From the NCBI GenBank assembly GCA_027482985.1, contig JAIXVO010000409.1, positions 1 to 8,872 on the forward strand: 8,872 nt of DNA. Reading direction: 5' to 3'. Position 1 is the stretch's first letter, and the number at the start of each line of letters is the position of its first letter. A program made the position numbers and the translations under genes. Source of the DNA: Cyanobacteriota bacterium. Lineage in GTDB: Bacteria > Cyanobacteriota > Cyanobacteriia > Leptolyngbyales > Leptolyngbyaceae. Below are positions 6,163-8,872 of this stretch, in pieces. A model generated the notes under the pieces. It worked only from the letters and a program-made list of their open reading frames with translations, had not been told where the DNA came from and did no database searches.

Positions 6163-7596
6163 ATGATTACGACTCAGAAACCTGTGCAAACGCCCGCCTG
6201 GCAAGATGGCATTTTGACTCCAGCCCAGGAATTTCCTTCGACCCGCTTGAACGTGCTGTCTGGTGCCATTCCGTCCAGCTTGCGAGGGCGGCTGTACCGC
6301 AATGGTCCCGCCCGTCTGACACGCCAGGGGCAAACTGTGGGGCACTGGTTTGATGGGGATGGGGGGATTTTAGGGGTGCAGTTCAAGGACGGGCAGGCGC
6401 AGGGCCGCTATCGCTATGTGCAAACGGCGGGCTGGCAACAGGAAGAACAAGCCGGACACTACGTGTTGGCGGGCTATGGGATGCAGGCACCGGGAGCCTG
6501 GTGGACGCGCTTCAATAAAGCGGTTAAGCATGTGGCCAATACGTCCGTGCTGGCCTTGCCAGATAAACTACTGGCGCTGTGGGAAGGGGGGATGCCCTAC
6601 GCCCTGGATTTGAACACACTGGACACCATCGGTCTGGATGATTTGGGTGGCTTACAAAATCGACCTTTTTCCGCCCATCCCAAACGTGACCCCCATACGG
6701 GCGACATTTATAACTTTGGGCTGAGCATTGGGGCGAAAACCTGGCTGAATCTGTATCGGTGCGATCGCACGGGCTCCCTGCAACAGACTCAGCGCATCCC
6801 CCTGCGAGGTGTCCCCCTGCTGCATGATTTCGCGATCGCGGGGCGATATCTCGTCTTTTGTATTCCGCCAGTCCGGATTCAAGTCTTGCCCGTGCTGGCG
6901 CGACTGACCAGCTTTAGTGAGGCAATGCAATGGCAACCGGGGTTAGGGACTGAGATTTTAGTCATCGATCGCGAGTCGTTGCAATTGGTCAGCCGCACCA
7001 CGACAGATGCCTGGTATCAGTGGCATTTTGGCAATGGGTGTGAGTTGTCGGATGGTTCGATTCACCTGGAAATTAGTCGGTATCCCGATTTTCAAACGAA
7101 TCAACGGTTGAAAGAAGTGGCTTTGGGGCAAACTCACACCCCGGCCGAATCGACCCTCTGGTTGCTCCGCCTCGATCCCACTGTGGGACGGGTGATCGCG
7201 ATGCAGGCAGTGTGCGATCGCAGTTGTGAGTTCCCGGTCAGCCGTCCGCAAGATGTGGGCCAACCGTTTCGCCATACCTACCTCTCCCTGCATCGCCTCA
7301 CCACGAATGCCCATACCGAGTTGTTCGACGCGATCGCCTGTTTCGACCATGATACGGGCACCTTGACCGAATCCAATTGGGGCGATGGTTATTATCCGAC
7401 GGAACCCATTTACGCCCCGGATGCCCAGCAACCTGACCAAGGCTGGATTTTGACCGTGGTCTATAACAGTCAGAATCAACGGAGTGAGGTATGGATCTGT
7501 GCCAGCGATCGCCTCTCGGCTGAACCAGTGTGTCGGTTAGCCTTGCCCCACATTGTCCCGATTGGCTTTCATGGCACCTGGCAACCACTCCCCTAA
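6163..7596 (+). CDS. Carotenoid oxygenase (RPE65/CCD family)
   Basis: Non-heme Fe(II) dioxygenase expected to cleave a carbon-carbon double bond of a carotenoid or apocarotenoid with O2, giving aldehydes or ketones such as retinal-type products. From the ATG at 6163 it is 477 residues, close to Synechocystis ACO (490). All four iron ligands are present: H172 (SAHPKRDPHTGDIYNFG), H221 (LLHDFAIAG), H288 (YQWHFGNG) and H470 (IPIGFHGTW-like end). Second-shell glutamates also appear: E141 (LWEGGMPYALD), E356 (CEFPV) and E414 (YYPTEPIYAPD). Other family marks are RNGPARL (47-52) and HWFDGDGG (61-68). The frame is open from a GTG at 6082, but those 27 extra residues lack family features, and a -10-like TAATAC lies between the two starts. 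No Shine-Dalgarno is visible at 6163. The substrate cannot be read from sequence. The enzyme probably attaches to the membrane face without a true transmembrane helix. Confidence 0.95.
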   Translation: MITTQKPVQTPAWQDGILTPAQEFPSTRLNVLSGAIPSSLRGRLYRNGPARLTRQGQTVGHWFDGDGGILGVQFKDGQAQGRYRYVQTAGWQQEEQAGHYVLAGYGMQAPGAWWTRFNKAVKHVANTSVLALPDKLLALWEGGMPYALDLNTLDTIGLDDLGGLQNRPFSAHPKRDPHTGDIYNFGLSIGAKTWLNLYRCDRTGSLQQTQRIPLRGVPLLHDFAIAGRYLVFCIPPVRIQVLPVLARLTSFSEAMQWQPGLGTEILVIDRESLQLVSRTTTDAWYQWHFGNGCELSDGSIHLEISRYPDFQTNQRLKEVALGQTHTPAESTLWLLRLDPTVGRVIAMQAVCDRSCEFPVSRPQDVGQPFRHTYLSLHRLTTNAHTELFDAIACFDHDTGTLTESNWGDGYYPTEPIYAPDAQQPDQGWILTVVYNSQNQRSEVWICASDRLSAEPVCRLALPHIVPIGFHGTWQPLP

Positions 7597-7664
7597 CGAT
7601 CTGCCATTGCCCGATCGCATCCGACTCATTACCTCTAGTAATCGCTAAAACCTACCGCTGCCGG

Positions 7665-7682
7665 GATCTTGGCTTTAAGATC
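7665..7682. other. Small hairpin between the last two genes
   Basis: GATCTT and AAGATC pair as a 6-bp stem around GGCTTT, 33 nt before the oxidoreductase start. No T-run follows, so it is not a clear terminator. The 118-nt gap has no convincing promoter either, which leaves co-transcription of the two plus-strand genes open. Confidence 0.25.
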
Positions 7683-7714
7683 AGTTCCATTCACACTCAT
7701 TCGTCGCATCATCC

Positions 7715-8872
7715 ATGACTGAATCCCCGTCCGCTCATCCTGAACTGTCCGACAATACCCCGTCCGTTGGCGGTGGGATGCCCGTCATTCAATACTGGGC
7801 AGAAAAAACGTTGTCACCCCAGGGTCCGCAAATTTGGCAAGCCTTGACCCATAAAAGTGCTTGTCTCTCTTGTGCCTGGGGAACGGGTGGACAGAAGGGC
7901 GGGTTTGTGAATGAAGATGGGGAAGTATTGCAGCGTTGTGCCAAAAGTGTGGAAGCGATCGCGGCAGAACTGCTACCGGGGTTAGCGCCGCAATTTTTTG
8001 AGCAATCCAGTCTTGCGGAGTTACAGCAACTCACCTCCCAGGGGTGCGATCGCCTGGGTCGCTGGAGTTATCCCGTCATCCATCGCGCGGGCCAAACCCA
8101 CTTCGAGCGGATTTCCTGGGCAGAAGTTTACAAGATTGCCACCACTGCATTTCAACAACCGCCGGAACAGGTGGCATCCTATAGTTCCGGGCGATCGTCC
8201 AATGAAGCAGCCTATCTGTTGCAATTGATGTTACGGGCGTTGGGGTCGAATAATCTGGCGGATTGCTCCGATCTTTGCCACTCGGCTTCCACCGTCGGCC
8301 TCAAAGAAATGTTTGGCTCCGGCACTTCGATGGTCAGTCTGGAGGGCTTGAAGCAGGCGGATTGTGTGGTGCTGATTGGCTCCAATGCACCTGCGAACCA
8401 TCCCCGTTTGATGAATGAGTTGATTCAATTGCGGGAACGGGGCGGCAAAGTGATTGTGATTAATCCCGCGATCGAGGTGGGGTTGGTTAAATTTGCCTCG
8501 CCCGCCTATCCCCTCAAGTCGTTGTTGCGCGGCTCGGACATCTCGTCGCTCTACTTACAGCCGATTCCCGGCAGCGATGTGGCGGTATTTGTGGGGCTGC
8601 AAAAAGCGTTGCTGGAGTCTCAGAAAGTTCAGCAGGACTATCTCCAGTCCTACACCGAGGGGTGGGAAGCGGTGGTGGAGTATGCGCGGCAAACGGATTG
8701 GGGGGCGATCGCGACGGCCAGCGGGATTCCTCAAGCAGAACTGGAACTGGCGGCTGCCATGATTGCCGCCTCGGAACGGGTCGTGTTTGCCTGGGCAATG
8801 GGCGTGACGCAACAACAAAATGGTGTGGATAACATTTTCAGCATTGCCAATACGGCTCTCCTGACGGGGAAC
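7715..8872 (+). CDS. FdhF/YdeP-type molybdopterin oxidoreductase, 3' partial
   Basis: N-terminal 386 residues of a molybdenum-bis-MGD oxidoreductase related to formate dehydrogenase alpha subunits. The family is usually about 740-770 residues, so roughly half is present and the frame runs open to the window edge. After an N-terminal tail, C50, C53 and C75 (C-x2-C-x21-C, in SACLSCAWG and LQRCAKS) are likely Fe-S cluster ligands, as in E. coli YdeP. Next come the family motifs SSGRSSNEAAYLLQ (157-170) and LADCSDLCHSAS (181-192). C188-H189 sits where formate dehydrogenases carry selenocysteine (or cysteine) and histidine near molybdenum. Then come VLIGSNAPANHPRLMNE (219-235), KVIVINP (245-251) and WAMGVTQQ (360-367). 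The ATG at 7715 is the first in frame; ATG at 7778 (residue 22) is possible but less likely. No Shine-Dalgarno is visible and there is no Tat signal, so it should be cytoplasmic. Substrate unknown; formate activity is not implied. Confidence 0.92.
   Translation, partial: MTESPSAHPELSDNTPSVGGGMPVIQYWAEKTLSPQGPQIWQALTHKSACLSCAWGTGGQKGGFVNEDGEVLQRCAKSVEAIAAELLPGLAPQFFEQSSLAELQQLTSQGCDRLGRWSYPVIHRAGQTHFERISWAEVYKIATTAFQQPPEQVASYSSGRSSNEAAYLLQLMLRALGSNNLADCSDLCHSASTVGLKEMFGSGTSMVSLEGLKQADCVVLIGSNAPANHPRLMNELIQLRERGGKVIVINPAIEVGLVKFASPAYPLKSLLRGSDISSLYLQPIPGSDVAVFVGLQKALLESQKVQQDYLQSYTEGWEAVVEYARQTDWGAIATASGIPQAELELAAAMIAASERVVFAWAMGVTQQQNGVDNIFSIANTALLTGN

Noticed and set aside
6958..7479. 173-codon open frame antisense to the carotenoid oxygenase gene
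   Set aside because: It lies wholly opposite a gene with all catalytic residues and has no recognisable domain; it is a by-product of the GC-rich coding strand.
7628..7642. ATTAC-CTCTA-GTAAT stem as a terminator of the oxygenase gene
   Set aside because: The 5-bp AT-rich stem has no T-run, so it is too weak to call.

Overview
The window looks like ordinary chromosomal DNA of a cyanobacterium. The HIP1 octamer GCGATCGC occurs about twenty times in 8.9 kb. Several proteins (the DUF58 protein, the short TPR protein, the carotenoid oxygenase, the FdhF/YdeP-type oxidoreductase) have the look of families common in filamentous and other cyanobacteria. The genus cannot be fixed from the sequence alone.

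Layout, left to right. (1) The 3' part of a PAS sensor histidine kinase gene (+), cut by the left edge. (2) A 140-nt convergent gap with a perfect palindrome and a dispersed-repeat-like segment. (3) A stand-alone PilT-family pilus retraction ATPase gene (-) with a proline-rich N-terminus. (4) A divergent upstream region, then a DUF58 membrane protein gene (+). (5) A membrane-anchored SH3b/helical-repeat protein gene (-), whose stop lies 3 nt from the DUF58 stop. (6) A 62-codon gene (-) with a well-formed promoter and a CRP-like palindrome upstream. (7) A gap with two adjacent hairpins; one is a good intrinsic terminator for the TPR gene. (8) A three-TPR protein gene (-). (9) A full-length carotenoid cleavage oxygenase gene (+) with all four iron-binding histidines. 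(10) The 5' half of a FdhF/YdeP-type molybdopterin oxidoreductase gene (+), cut by the right edge.

The genes do not form one pathway. The kinase and PilT could both serve motility or phototaxis, but adjacency of convergent genes is weak evidence. The last two genes share a strand with a 118-nt gap and could be co-transcribed, although no functional link is known to me. I found no CRISPR array, phage, insertion sequence, tRNA or rRNA, and no convincing new multi-gene system. The most useful leads are a repeat-like segment shared by an intergenic region and the linker of the SH3b protein, and the CRP-like site plus promoter ahead of the 62-codon gene.
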